Shown here one piece after another: positions 1 through 8,435 of a DNA stretch of 48,541 bases (its first letter is position 1; the number at the start of each line of letters is the position of its first letter). The notes beneath the pieces were generated by a model, which saw only the letters and a program-made list of their open reading frames with translations, had not been told where the DNA came from and searched no databases. This DNA comes from an uncultured Planctomycetaceae bacterium. GTDB lineage: Bacteria; Planctomycetota; Planctomycetia; Pirellulales; Pirellulaceae. The DNA lies in NCBI GenBank assembly GCA_903927685.1, contig CAIYOB010001614.1, forward strand, positions 1 through 48,541, given 5' to 3'. The position numbers and the translations under genes were made by a program.

Positions 1-53
1 CGGACACCGCGTTGCACGTAATATGCTTGCTGGCTGAGGTTTGCGTCAACGCG

Positions 54-72
54 TAAAACCCCGCTAACGGGC
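54..72 (-). terminator. Weak candidate terminator after the lipase-like gene
   Basis: Read on the minus strand, a 4-bp GC stem (CCCG/CGGG, loop TTAG) is followed by GTTTTA, about 60 nt past the stop of the hydrolase gene. The position is right but the stem is short, so this is tentative. The rest of the first 130 bases shows no gene. Confidence 0.3.
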
Positions 73-130
73 TAAACCACTTTAAGTTCCTGGGGATCTC
101 CTTGGACAAGATCAGGTGAAAGGTGAAAGA

Positions 131-1720
131 TTAGGGGAGGGAATAAGGGAGGGAATAGGCGTTCAGGGCCTCGATAACCCACAGGACATCGCTTGCGGTC
201 AATTGGTAGTCGCCGGTGACATCGTAGTAGAAAACCGGGACGCCCTCGCGCTGAACGAGTTCGGCCACGGGCTGGGCGCCGAACCGGTTCAAGGCGTTGA
301 TGATCAGCAGGGCATCCAGAGGCGTGGTCAGTCCGTCGGCGTTGACATCGGTCCGCTGGCTCGGGTTCCGCAGATTGGGGAGTCCGACCAGCTGCACCGT
401 CGCCAGGTCGGTCTGACCGGACGAATCGGTGACCTGATACGTGAAACTGTCGCGAAAGCCGAACGGCGTGACCGGCTGTGCCGGGATATAGGTCAAGGCA
501 CCATCCGCGGCCAGTGTCAGAGTTCCTTGCTGGGGTCCCACCTGGGCGGCTGCGGTCAGGCCTACGCCGATGTCGTTGGCCAGCACGCCGGATGACGCAT
601 CCCGTTGCAGGGAACCCGTCCACTCGCCCATGTCGACCTGGAACAGGTCGTCCGCCGCCTCGGGCGGAATCGCCGTCCAGAAGGGCACGGTTCGCAACTG
701 GTCGGGCGGGCCTGCGACCGGCTCGTAGGTCAGCCATTCCGCCAGTCCGCCCGCGTCCATCGTGATGACGGCTTCGTATCCGCCGCTGGAATTAACGGTC
801 AACTCGCCGGAATCGTCAACCGAGTTGGCCAGCCAGGGAGCAGCAGGCACGCCGCCACTGCTGGTCCGTTCGAGCGAGAACCACGCGTTCTGGAACTGGC
901 CGGCGTGATTCGTGTCCAACAACCGGATGAACTGGTCGCGGATCACATAGTGGTCGCTACCCTGCAGCACAAACGACTCGTCGGCCGTCTTGGGGCTTGT
1001 CGCCGAGCCCTCGAAGCCGCCGGAGTGAAACGCCTGGGAGAACCGGCTGTGGGCGGCAAAGTTGACCGTGGCGGCGTTATTCGGGTCGTAAGCGTTGAAC
1101 GGGATATTGGTCGCCGGATCGAGCAGGATCAGGGAATTCACGACCTGCGCTTGCCGCGCGGCGAGTTCCTCGGCCAACTCGTCAGCGACGTACGTGCCCC
1201 AACTGTAGCCGACCAGGTTCAGGTCGCCGGCCGCGAAACCATATTCGTCCAGGGCCGCCGCCGCCCAACGCCCGACGGGCTCGATCCGCGACTCGCCGTC
1301 CCACCAACCTGTGGCTGCCGTCTCCCAGTCCAGCAGCAAGACCTGATCGTCGGGGCGGAAGGTATCGATCGAGGTGGCGATGTCCTGGTAGATCGGCTGA
1401 CCGGCCGCCCCCAGCCGCCCGTGGATGACCAGCCACGTCGTCCGCTGGGGATCGATCAGGTCGCCTTGATGCGCACTGCGCGGGGCAATTCTCAGCGGAT
1501 AAACCGTGCCACCGTCGGTGATCGAGCCCGTCAGCGCCGCGACCGAGCCGGGCGAATCGGCGGCGGTGACATCGTCGGTGGGTGGCCAGATGGCGGGCGA
1601 CGCCGCCAACAGGCGGCGACCGTCGAGCGTCTCGAAAGCCAGCCGACGTCGGGTACGCCGGGCCGCTGGATGGCCTCCGCCTTGGCCCAGACATCGCTTG
1701 TTCGGAAATGCCGGTTCCAT
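131..1720 (-). CDS. Secreted lipase-like alpha/beta hydrolase with dockerin-type tail
   Basis: A 529-residue protein, probably exported. Residues about 20-40 hold the planctomycete extracellular N-terminal motif: a run of Arg followed by FETLDGRRLLAA. An alpha/beta hydrolase domain follows, with nucleophile elbow GYSWG (Ser173) and a later LLDPA segment like the Asp-bearing LDPA of pancreatic-lipase-type enzymes. Residues about 355-445 look like a cadherin/VCBS-type beta domain (VLANDIG, GTLTLAADGALTY). The last 80 residues carry two dockerin-like calcium loops (DVNADGLTTPLDALLIINAL and DVTGDYQLTASDVLWVIEAL). The dockerin suggests attachment to a surface scaffold. The substrate is unknown; lipid or ester cleavage is inferred from fold only. 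No Shine-Dalgarno sequence is visible before the ATG, so the start is less certain than the gene. Confidence 0.8.
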   Translation of the reverse strand: MEPAFPNKRCLGQGGGHPAARRTRRRLAFETLDGRRLLAASPAIWPPTDDVTAADSPGSVAALTGSITDGGTVYPLRIAPRSAHQGDLIDPQRTTWLVIHGRLGAAGQPIYQDIATSIDTFRPDDQVLLLDWETAATGWWDGESRIEPVGRWAAAALDEYGFAAGDLNLVGYSWGTYVADELAEELAARQAQVVNSLILLDPATNIPFNAYDPNNAATVNFAAHSRFSQAFHSGGFEGSATSPKTADESFVLQGSDHYVIRDQFIRLLDTNHAGQFQNAWFSLERTSSGGVPAAPWLANSVDDSGELTVNSSGGYEAVITMDAGGLAEWLTYEPVAGPPDQLRTVPFWTAIPPEAADDLFQVDMGEWTGSLQRDASSGVLANDIGVGLTAAAQVGPQQGTLTLAADGALTYIPAQPVTPFGFRDSFTYQVTDSSGQTDLATVQLVGLPNLRNPSQRTDVNADGLTTPLDALLIINALNRFGAQPVAELVQREGVPVFYYDVTGDYQLTASDVLWVIEALNAYSLPYSLP

Positions 1721-1883
1721 GCGGTAACGATAGAGCTGTTGGCCCTCGCGGGCAAGTCAGAACCCGCACGGGTACGCGACGCTCCCTCGTTGAACGGCCG
1801 GTTGCCGTAGGTTGCCGTTGACTGCTTGGATCACGGCACGGAATTTGCTGAACAACTAAGCCGAGACTGCGAGGAGAAACCGT

Positions 1884-1912
1884 TTGGAAGCGGCGTCGCG
1901 AAGTGGTATAAA
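1884..1912 (+). promoter_or_regulatory. Sigma70-type promoter for the first DUF4114 gene
   Basis: TTGGAA (1884-1889) and TATAAA (1907-1912) are separated by exactly 17 nt. Matches to consensus are 4/6 and 5/6. Transcription would begin near 1919, leaving a leader of about 80 nt before the ATG at 2001. The position argues against the in-frame upstream TTG at 1884 being the start codon. Confidence 0.5.
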
Positions 1913-2000
1913 GGTGGAACAGGCACCGCACGACACTTCGAACATGGAGGACTCGCGCAACAATCCCCCGAGACTAAGTTTCTTGCGTGTCGGAGCAAAG

Positions 2001-3068
2001 ATGATAAGCCGAGTGATTGATTCCAGAGGTCTGAACGAGTGGATTGCGGTGATGACGTCAAGTCTGGCGTCGTGGGGGCTGGCCCAGCGCGTTCCCGCTG
2101 TGGCCCGTGCCGCCGCGCCGCGGATGGTGTACCGGAGGTTCAACCGGATTGAGCGGGCGTGGCGAAGTTGGCCGAAACTTGTGTTGGCGGCCCTGGCCTG
2201 CGTCTTGGCGTCGGCGCCTTCTGCGGTTCAAGCCGATACATTTACGTACTCGCCGGTGCAGTCCACCGCGCGGCCCTTCGGTTTGGATGTCGTCGACAAG
2301 GTTGGTCTGGCGGGCAGCGATGCCGCGTCGGCTGACTTCCAAAGCAACGTCCTGCCCAGCATGCGAAGCCTGATCGAAAAGTACTTGCCTGAGACAAAAG
2401 CGATCGGGAATCTGAGCAATACAGGCCCGCTTGTCGCCTTGGATCCGAGTAAACTGAAGCTCGCGGCGGCGGCTGACATTCGCGTCTACTTCGTCGGCGA
2501 AGGAGCCAGTTATCGCAATTCGCTGGGATTCAACACTGCCGGTGGCGGCGTCGATTCAGGCGATCCGCTGCTGATCTTCCCGGACGCGTCCAGTCCGGTT
2601 TCGTACCTCAATCCCAAGGCGACTGGCAGTCGCTCGCAAACAGCTCCCCTGATGCCTGGGGATTTTGTAAACCTGGGCAGCTTTGTGAAGGGTACATCCC
2701 TGGACTTCTTCCTGATCTCGAACGGGGCCGCGGGCGGGACTCAGGTTTTCTCCACCGATCCCACCGTGAACAAGGACAAGATCGCCCACGTCGTCGCTTT
2801 CAACGACGTGGAAAACCCGTACTTGCTGATCGGCTTCGAGGATCTGACCGGTGGCGGCGACAAGGACTACAACGACTTGTTGTTCGCCGTCTATCTCGGC
2901 GAGAAGAACGTGAACTACATCGTGCAGACAGCGGCTCTGTACGGCCTTCCGGCTCCGGAACCCGGCTTCATTTGGCTGATCGTTGCCGCCAGCGGTGGGT
3001 GGCTGTATCGAGCCCGCCGAAGGCTTCATCCGGTAATTCTTACTGCCAAATCTTACCGTGAACCGTGA
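2001..3068 (+). CDS. Secreted DUF4114-domain protein with PEP-CTERM-like end
   Basis: A 355-residue protein of unknown function. The start is the ATG at 2001 because GGAG lies 5 nt upstream and a promoter precedes it; ATG 2124 is an alternative giving a shorter signal. A hydrophobic export segment (KLVLAALACVLASA, about residues 59-72) follows a long basic N-region. The body carries a DUF4114-like domain (DIRVYFVGE, GGGVDSGDPLLIFPD, FEDLTGGGDKDYNDLLFAVY), whose Asp-rich loop may bind calcium. The C-terminus has LPAPEPG, a short hydrophobic stretch and RARRR, the layout of PEP-CTERM sorting signals cut by exosortases. Unusually, 14 further residues follow the Arg cluster, where such proteins normally end. 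A paralogue follows at 3467. Surface sorting is inferred; no complete exosortase is in the window. Confidence 0.8.
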   Translation: MISRVIDSRGLNEWIAVMTSSLASWGLAQRVPAVARAAAPRMVYRRFNRIERAWRSWPKLVLAALACVLASAPSAVQADTFTYSPVQSTARPFGLDVVDKVGLAGSDAASADFQSNVLPSMRSLIEKYLPETKAIGNLSNTGPLVALDPSKLKLAAAADIRVYFVGEGASYRNSLGFNTAGGGVDSGDPLLIFPDASSPVSYLNPKATGSRSQTAPLMPGDFVNLGSFVKGTSLDFFLISNGAAGGTQVFSTDPTVNKDKIAHVVAFNDVENPYLLIGFEDLTGGGDKDYNDLLFAVYLGEKNVNYIVQTAALYGLPAPEPGFIWLIVAASGGWLYRARRRLHPVILTAKSYREP

Positions 3069-3138
3069 CCGTTAAGCGCCTAGTCAGCGTCACGCTCGAC
3101 CGATGAACGGCGAATTGTCCAGGCTGAGAATTGGGGTT

Positions 3139-3205
3139 GGGTGGCTGGGGTCGAGCCACGAGGTACGAGTGGCGAGCCCCCAATTCTTGCCACTGGGGGC
3201 TTGTT
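3139..3205 (+). repeat. Dispersed palindromic repeat, copy A (left arm plus hairpin)
   Basis: Begins GGGTGGCTGGGGTCGAGCC, continues through ACGAGGTACGAGTGGCGAGC and ends in a GCCCCCA/TGGGGGC hairpin. Related to copies at 4863-4923, 13943-14035 and 29607-29624. Compared with the complete copy at 13943, this one lacks the right arm. Confidence 0.7.
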
Positions 3206-3300
3206 GCGGGCGGTTTCCCACTCGCTGGCGCTTCGGGTTACGGTCGGCAGGGTCGCACTTTGCGCTAGACTGCGATCGAGGCCCGAGTCGCCGCCGGGCG
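3206..3300. repeat. Planctomycete-style intergenic repeat (CTCGCTGGCGCTTCGGGTT type)
   Basis: Contains CCCACTCGCTGGCGCTTCGG followed by GTTACGGTC. On the minus strand it reads NPKRQRVGN in one frame, a phrase I recall from spurious ORFs scattered through Pirellulaceae genomes. That recall is from memory and is not backed by a second copy in this window. Confidence 0.35.
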
Positions 3301-3390
3301 GACGCATCAAAGAAAGTGAATATTGGCATAGCGATTGCTCGGGAAGTCAGGCAGAATTGAGGGTTGGAACATTAGGTTATTCTGTGAGAT

Positions 3391-3420
3391 TTGTAATATG
3401 GGTTCGTCTTGTGCTACGAT
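3391..3420 (+). promoter_or_regulatory. Possible promoter for the second DUF4114 gene
   Basis: TTGTAA (3391-3396) and TACGAT (3415-3420), 18 nt apart, each matching consensus at 4 of 6 positions. If used, it favours the ATG at 3467 over the ATG at 3398 or the TTG at 3335. Confidence 0.3.
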
Positions 3421-3466
3421 TAGCTGTTCTCCGTTGAATTCGTTTCCTGCGACGGTCCCTCGTCCC

Positions 3467-4828
3467 ATGGTTGTCTTTCGGTACTTCGTCTTGGCGTACT
3501 GTGTCTGGCAGTCCGGTGACCTGTTGGGGACATGGTTGCGGGGATCGACCGAGTCGTGGGGCTGGCTGATGTTCGGTTTGTGGCTGGTGCCGGCGTTGGC
3601 GGCTGCGATCCGCGGCTCGGCCGACGATCGGCCGCAGGTCGGGCTGCTGGCGGCAGCGGTGGTCTTGACGTTGGCCGGTCAGATGACTTGGCTGAACGCG
3701 TTGCAGCACGTCGGGTTGGCGCTGGCCATCGTTGGCTGGCGGCAGCCTGTGTCGGGGCAGTGGGTTTGGCTGGCCAGCAGTCTGTTGTGGATGCCCGCTT
3801 GTGGCTGGCTGGTTGCGGGTGCGGCCGCCGGTTGGGAAGCGGGGTTGCGATTAGCTGGGGTTGCTGCGGTGGCTGTGGGGCTGGTTGTGTTGCCGCGTCG
3901 CGGACGCAACGCGGTCATGGCGGTTCTGACGCTCGGCCTGATGTCGTCCGGAACAGCCCTGCACGCCGAGACCTTTACGTACTCGACGATCCAGTCCGCT
4001 GCACGGCCGTTTGGCCTGGATATCGTCGACCTCGTCGGAAAGCGGGCCACCGACCGGGCCTCATCCATTTTCCTCAAAGATGATCTGCCGACAATGCAGG
4101 GCTTGGTGGGAGCAGATCTCAGCGGTATCGCCGTGGGTTCGCCAATCAGTATTCCCACCGCGACCGAAGGGGACGACGACGAGAAGGAGGATGATAAATC
4201 GGGCGCGAAGGCGAATGTTTTCACGGCAATCGACCCCGCCGCGATCAAGCTGGCAGTTGCCGCTGACGTGCGGGTATACTTTGTAGGTGAAGCGACCGGT
4301 TATCACAATTCACTCGGGTTCAATACCGGCGGTGGCGGCGTGGACACGGGTGACCCGCTGCTGATCTTTCCGGATGCAAGCGTAAATCCCAACTATGGGA
4401 AGAACGACGACGCCAAACGCACCAAGACGTTCCCGCTCTTCCCCGGCGATTTTGTCCAGTTGGGCAGCATGGACGCGGGCACCGAGTTGGACTTCTTCCT
4501 GGTATCGCGAGGCGCCACGAACCAGGAGCAGTTGTTTTCGACGGACCCCAGCGTGAACCCGGACGGAACGAACCGGGCGGTGGCGTTTGCCCAAGCGAAC
4601 AGTCCGTACGTGTTGGTCAGCTTTGAGGACCTCGCAGGCAGCGGTCAGCGGAATTACAGCGACGTGGTATTCGCCGTCTACGTCGGCGAGGAAAACGTCG
4701 CGGCCATGATGGGATCGCCAACATTCTCGCCGGGCTTACCCGCTCCTGAGCCGGGCTTCATCTGGGTGATGGTGACGGCCTGCGGCGGTTGGCTGTATCG
4801 AGCTCGCCGCAAGCGGGCGGCGGCGTAG
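3467..4828 (+). CDS. DUF4114 PEP-CTERM-like protein with N-terminal multi-pass membrane domain
   Basis: A 453-residue paralogue of the preceding gene. The two share FTYS..QS.ARPFGLD, DVRVYFVGE, GGGVDTGDPLLIFPD and the LPAPEPG...GGWLYRARR end; here the chain stops just after the basic cluster, as expected. A new feature is about 145 residues with five or six hydrophobic segments ahead of a signal-like helix (MAVLTLGLMSSGTALHA, residue 151 on). Its pattern of Trp, Gly and Leu-rich helices, including LALAIVGWR and a following MPACGW helix, recalls the first half of exosortases. I saw no exosortase catalytic Cys/Arg/His. A loop rich in Asp, Glu and Lys (EGDDDEKEDDK) sits inside the DUF4114 part. 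The start is uncertain: ATG 3467 has no clear RBS; ATG 3398 is the alternative. ATG 3917 alone would give a classical secreted protein. Confidence 0.72.
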   Translation: MVVFRYFVLAYCVWQSGDLLGTWLRGSTESWGWLMFGLWLVPALAAAIRGSADDRPQVGLLAAAVVLTLAGQMTWLNALQHVGLALAIVGWRQPVSGQWVWLASSLLWMPACGWLVAGAAAGWEAGLRLAGVAAVAVGLVVLPRRGRNAVMAVLTLGLMSSGTALHAETFTYSTIQSAARPFGLDIVDLVGKRATDRASSIFLKDDLPTMQGLVGADLSGIAVGSPISIPTATEGDDDEKEDDKSGAKANVFTAIDPAAIKLAVAADVRVYFVGEATGYHNSLGFNTGGGGVDTGDPLLIFPDASVNPNYGKNDDAKRTKTFPLFPGDFVQLGSMDAGTELDFFLVSRGATNQEQLFSTDPSVNPDGTNRAVAFAQANSPYVLVSFEDLAGSGQRNYSDVVFAVYVGEENVAAMMGSPTFSPGLPAPEPGFIWVMVTACGGWLYRARRKRAAA

Positions 4829-5238
4829 GCCAGCAGCTCGCGTCAAGACGCTAAATCAACTCAGAGTGGCGAGCCCCCAGGGTCTGAATCTGGGGGCTCG
4901 CTGCACTCGACCCCAGCCACCCGAACGCTTGGCCTTGGCGGTAATTCTTACAGTCGTCAAGGCCGGTTGGCCGTAAAGCATTCTTGAGGGATTCTCCCAA
5001 TGTACGCCTGAGGCGTCCTGCATTTCCCTCGGGCACAGCCGCGTTTAGTGCGGGCAATGCCGCTCTGGCATGCCTCGCATACCGTTCTGACGCCGTCTGG
5101 TCGCGATTGGCACGGTGGTTGCTTTGGTGCGTCTCATGCCGACAGAAGCTATGGCGGGCCTTTGACGTCTGGCTTCGTTGGTACGTCGCATCTACCGAGA
5201 AGACACAACCTCTCCACCATCTGTTTGGAAAGCTCAGT
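4829..5238. other. Intergenic region with repeat copy B
   Basis: A 410-base gap. It holds repeat copy B (4863-4923) and CGGTAATTCTTAC at 4939-4951, identical to bases 3031-3043 at the end of the first DUF4114 gene. From 4984 to 5238 the frame of the next gene is open, but it lacks the features of a real N-terminus. No clear promoter was found. Confidence 0.55.
4863..4923 (+). repeat. Dispersed palindromic repeat, copy B (hairpin plus right arm)
   Basis: AGAGTGGCGAGCCCCCAG, a short spacer, CTGGGGGCTCGCTGCACTCG, then ACCCCAGCCACCC. The inner arms pair as GAGCCCCCAG/CTGGGGGCTC. It is the right-hand complement of copy A. Confidence 0.7.
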
Positions 5239-7539
5239 ATGACCCAATCCCAGCCCCGAGTTCGTCGTCGCCGCACCTTCGTCTTGGAAGCGTTGGAATC
5301 CCGCCTGCTGATGAGTGCGGCGCCGTCCGAGAGTCCGCTGCTGGCCTTCGACCCGGCGGTACCTGCGGTGGCTGCACCCGCGTATCTGGCGGCGGCTGAA
5401 TCCGTTCCGACCGCGGCGGCGTCGCTGGCCAGCGTGCCGGCCTTGAGCAGCCATCCGGCCGCGGCGGCGAAGTTGTACCTGGACTTCGACGGAGCTGCGG
5501 CTCAGACTTGGGGTGCCTATAGCGTGCCGGCGACTCCGGCTTACGACCAGGATGGGGATGCGACCACCTTCAGCACTGGCGAACTGGCCTCGATTCAGAC
5601 GATTTGGGCCCGCGTGGCCGAGGCGTATTCGCCCTTCCAGTTGGACGTGACGACGGTGGATCCAGGCAATCGCACAAACCTGCAGACGCTGCAAGTCGTG
5701 TTCGGCGGTGACGGTTCCTGGATCGGGCCCTACGGCGGTGTGAGCTACGTGGACAGCTTCTCGAATGCGTACGCGAACACCGTGTGGGTGTTTACCAAGA
5801 ATCTCTCCAACGGTTCGCCCAAGTATTCGGCGGACGCAGGCATCCACGAAGCGGGGCACGGGTTCGGCTTGAATCACCAGAGCAGCTACGACGCCAGCGG
5901 CGTCAAGACGGCCGAGTACAACAAGGGCGATTCCCAGAAGGCGCCGATCATGGGCGTCGCCTATACCGCGGCTCGCGGACTGTGGTGGTATGGGACGTCG
6001 ACGTTTGGAGCGAGCGTGTACCAGGACGACTTGGCCATTCTGACCAACGGGCACAACGGCTTTGGTTTCCGAGCCGACGACCACGGCGACACGCTGGCTG
6101 CCGCAACTCCGCTGGACGTGTCGGGCAATTCGGTCAGTCGGTCGGGCATCATCGCGTCCAACGGCGACCAAGACGTATTCTCCTTTGCCACGGACGCGGG
6201 GACGATCAACCTGACCGGCAGCGTGGCGACCGCTGGTCCGATGCTGGATCTCAAGCTGAGCCTGTACAGCGACGCGGGCGTGCTGGTTGCCAGCGCGGAT
6301 ACGGCCAGCCTGGGCGAGACCATGACGGCGACCGTCCCGGCGGGCAGCTACCGGCTGGTGGTGGCCAGCGAAGGCGGCTACGGGGACATCGGCCAGTACA
6401 CCGTGTCGGGGACGGTCCTGACTCCGGCGGATTTTGTGGCAGCTCCGTCGAACCTGACCGCAACGACCGTGTCGGCGACACAGGTGAACCTGGCCTGGCA
6501 GGACAACTCGGGTAACGAAGACGGTTTCCGGATCGAACGTAGCAGCGACGGCGGCGCGACTTGGGGCCAGCTCGCCGACGTAGCGGCCAACGTGACGGCG
6601 GCCAGCGATTTGGCAGCGAATTCCGCTCTCTCCTACATGTACCGCGTCTCGGCCTACCGTGGCGAGGCCGTTTCCGAGTACTCCAACGTCGCGGTCACCG
6701 AGGCTGTCGTCGTCCCGCCGTCGGCTCCGGCCAGCGCGTCGGCCCAAGCCGTCTCGGCCAGCGACATCGACGTCAGTTGGAGCAATGTCAACGGCGAGAC
6801 GTCGTACAAGATCGAGCGTTCGACGAGCAGCAACCGGGGCTGGGCCGTCGTGGCCAGCACCTCGGCAGATGTGACCACCTATCGAGATACCGGGCTGAAG
6901 GCAGCGACAACCTACTACTATCGCATCTCGGCCGTGAATTCCGCGGGCACTTCGGCGACCAGCCCGGTGGCTTCGGCGACCACCCAAAAGGCTCCGGCGC
7001 CGTCGATCCCTGTCGCGCCGACCAGCTTGACCATTGCCGGCGTGTCCAAGAGTTCGGTCACGCTGAGCTGGACCGACAAGTCCGGCGACGAAACGGGATT
7101 CAAGATTGAACGGTCCACCAATGGTTCGAAGTGGACCCAGGTTGCGACGGTCGGTGCGAATGTGACCAGCTACGTCAACAGCGGCTTGAAGGCCAATACG
7201 ACGTACTACTTCCGCGTCCGGTCCTACAACACGGCGGGGAATTCGGCCTACAGCAACACGGTCAGCACCAAGACGGCCAGTGCGGCGTTGCCCAGCGAAC
7301 CGGTGGCCCGCGGAGCCTCGCTCACCGACTCGGCCCCCGTGATCGGCAGCGTGGGCCTCGCCGGAGTGGCCGCCTCCGGAGCTGCGAACGGGTTTGTCGC
7401 CCCGCAAGCGGTCGATCGCGTGGACTTGGCGGCCGTTGTCCGCGGCTTCGCGACCGGGACGGACCTGGACGAGCTCCTGGCGGGCAACTCGATCGCGGCC
7501 ACGGACTTGGTGTTTGGCAGCGCCCGTCTGCTCGATTGA
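5239..7539 (+). CDS. Secreted metzincin-type metalloprotease with PPC and three FN3 domains
   Basis: A 766-residue protein. ATG 5239 was chosen because it places the planctomycete extracellular motif (RRRRTFVLEALESRLLMSA) at residues 9-27. The protease domain has HEAGHGFGLNH at 203-213, a perfect HExxHxxGxxH zinc site (His203, Glu204, His207, His213), and a likely Met-turn (APIMG) downstream. A pre-peptidase C-terminal (PPC) domain spans about 280-395. Three fibronectin type III domains follow at about 400-490, 492-582 and 588-680. The last 85 residues have no recognised domain. It probably digests protein outside the cell or in the periplasm, with PPC and FN3 modules helping secretion or binding. 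No inhibitor or maturation gene is adjacent. Confidence 0.85.
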   Translation: MTQSQPRVRRRRTFVLEALESRLLMSAAPSESPLLAFDPAVPAVAAPAYLAAAESVPTAAASLASVPALSSHPAAAAKLYLDFDGAAAQTWGAYSVPATPAYDQDGDATTFSTGELASIQTIWARVAEAYSPFQLDVTTVDPGNRTNLQTLQVVFGGDGSWIGPYGGVSYVDSFSNAYANTVWVFTKNLSNGSPKYSADAGIHEAGHGFGLNHQSSYDASGVKTAEYNKGDSQKAPIMGVAYTAARGLWWYGTSTFGASVYQDDLAILTNGHNGFGFRADDHGDTLAAATPLDVSGNSVSRSGIIASNGDQDVFSFATDAGTINLTGSVATAGPMLDLKLSLYSDAGVLVASADTASLGETMTATVPAGSYRLVVASEGGYGDIGQYTVSGTVLTPADFVAAPSNLTATTVSATQVNLAWQDNSGNEDGFRIERSSDGGATWGQLADVAANVTAASDLAANSALSYMYRVSAYRGEAVSEYSNVAVTEAVVVPPSAPASASAQAVSASDIDVSWSNVNGETSYKIERSTSSNRGWAVVASTSADVTTYRDTGLKAATTYYYRISAVNSAGTSATSPVASATTQKAPAPSIPVAPTSLTIAGVSKSSVTLSWTDKSGDETGFKIERSTNGSKWTQVATVGANVTSYVNSGLKANTTYYFRVRSYNTAGNSAYSNTVSTKTASAALPSEPVARGASLTDSAPVIGSVGLAGVAASGAANGFVAPQAVDRVDLAAVVRGFATGTDLDELLAGNSIAATDLVFGSARLLD

Positions 7540-7698
7540 GGGCCGCACGCCGGACCGCAGAATTCAAGGGGCACCTGACTCTGCTGGCATGACGTTGCCG
7601 GCATCCTTGCTGGCATCGTGGCTCGACAGCCGACGGCCGATTTGCCATGATGTCTCGGATTGGGACACCGAACACCGAGACAGGCGGAGGAGACGCCC

Positions 7699-8430
7699 AT
7701 GCGGCTACAGGGCAAACGAGCGGTCATTGTGGGAGGCGGCACGGGAATTGGACTGGGGATCGGCCTAGCCTTTGCGGCCGAGGGCTGTCGCGTCGTGCTG
7801 GCGGGCCGGCGGGAGGAAAAACTCCGCGCGGCGGCTGCGGCTTGGCCGGGCGAACCCGCGATGCTCGTGCACGCGGTGGATGTCAGCGACCGACAGAGCG
7901 TCGCCAGCCTGTTCGCCTGGGCCACCCAGCAGCTCGGGCAGATCGATATCTTGGTCAATTCGGCCGGGGTTAATATCCGGACTCGCTCGATGGCCCAGAT
8001 GACCCCGGAGCAGTGGGACCAGGTCCTGGCCATCAACGCGACCGGGGCTTACAACTGCATGTACGCGGTGCTGCCTCAGATGCGGGCTCGGCGGGACGGC
8101 CTGATCATCAACATTTCGTCGGTGGCCGGCAAGCGGGCTCTAACGCTGGGCGGCGTCGCTTACTGTGCCTCCAAGTTCGCCATGACCGCTCTGGGCACAG
8201 CCGTCGCGAACGAAGACGCCCCAAACGGGATCCGGGTCACGAATATCTACCCTGGCGAAGTGAATACCCCGCTGCTGGAAAACCGTCCGGAACCGGTCAG
8301 CGACGAGCGCAAAGGGGCCATGCTGCAGCCGGAAGACCTGGGGGCCCTGGCCGTGACGATCGCCTGCCTGCCGCCACGGGCCCACGTTCCGGAACTGATT
8401 ATCAAGCCAACCCTGCAGCAATATGTATGA
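7699..8430 (+). CDS. SDR-family NAD(P)-dependent oxidoreductase
   Basis: A 243-residue cytoplasmic short-chain dehydrogenase/reductase. ATG 7699 is set by GGAGGAGA ending about 6 nt upstream; an in-frame upstream start would add 13 unrelated residues. The nucleotide site is GGGTGIGLGIG at residues 12-22, followed by NSAG near residue 87. The catalytic residues are Ser near 141 (ISSVAG) and Tyr155/Lys159 in YCASK. Length is typical of classical SDRs. Substrate cannot be read from sequence; family members reduce or oxidise alcohols, sugars or acyl chains. It stands alone: the previous gene is a secreted protease, and the next small gene has its own promoter. Confidence 0.9.
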   Translation: MRLQGKRAVIVGGGTGIGLGIGLAFAAEGCRVVLAGRREEKLRAAAAAWPGEPAMLVHAVDVSDRQSVASLFAWATQQLGQIDILVNSAGVNIRTRSMAQMTPEQWDQVLAINATGAYNCMYAVLPQMRARRDGLIINISSVAGKRALTLGGVAYCASKFAMTALGTAVANEDAPNGIRVTNIYPGEVNTPLLENRPEPVSDERKGAMLQPEDLGALAVTIACLPPRAHVPELIIKPTLQQYV

Positions 8431-8435
8431 CGTCT

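Larger units (their letters stand above)
3069..3466. other. Intergenic region carrying repeat DNA
   Basis: A 398-base gap between the two DUF4114 genes. It holds a partial copy of the palindromic repeat (3139-3205), a second repeat-like stretch (3206-3300) and, at its end, a possible promoter for the downstream gene. No credible coding region was seen; short ORFs here read through repeat DNA. Confidence 0.6.

Noticed and set aside
1884..2000. Earlier TTG start for the first DUF4114 gene
   Set aside because: TTG 1884 coincides with the -35 box of a good promoter, and the ATG at 2001 has a GGAG site.
5149..7548. A 799-residue minus-strand ORF over the protease gene
   Set aside because: It is antisense to a gene with clear domains, is Arg/His/Gly-rich without a recognised domain, and reflects high GC rather than a real gene.
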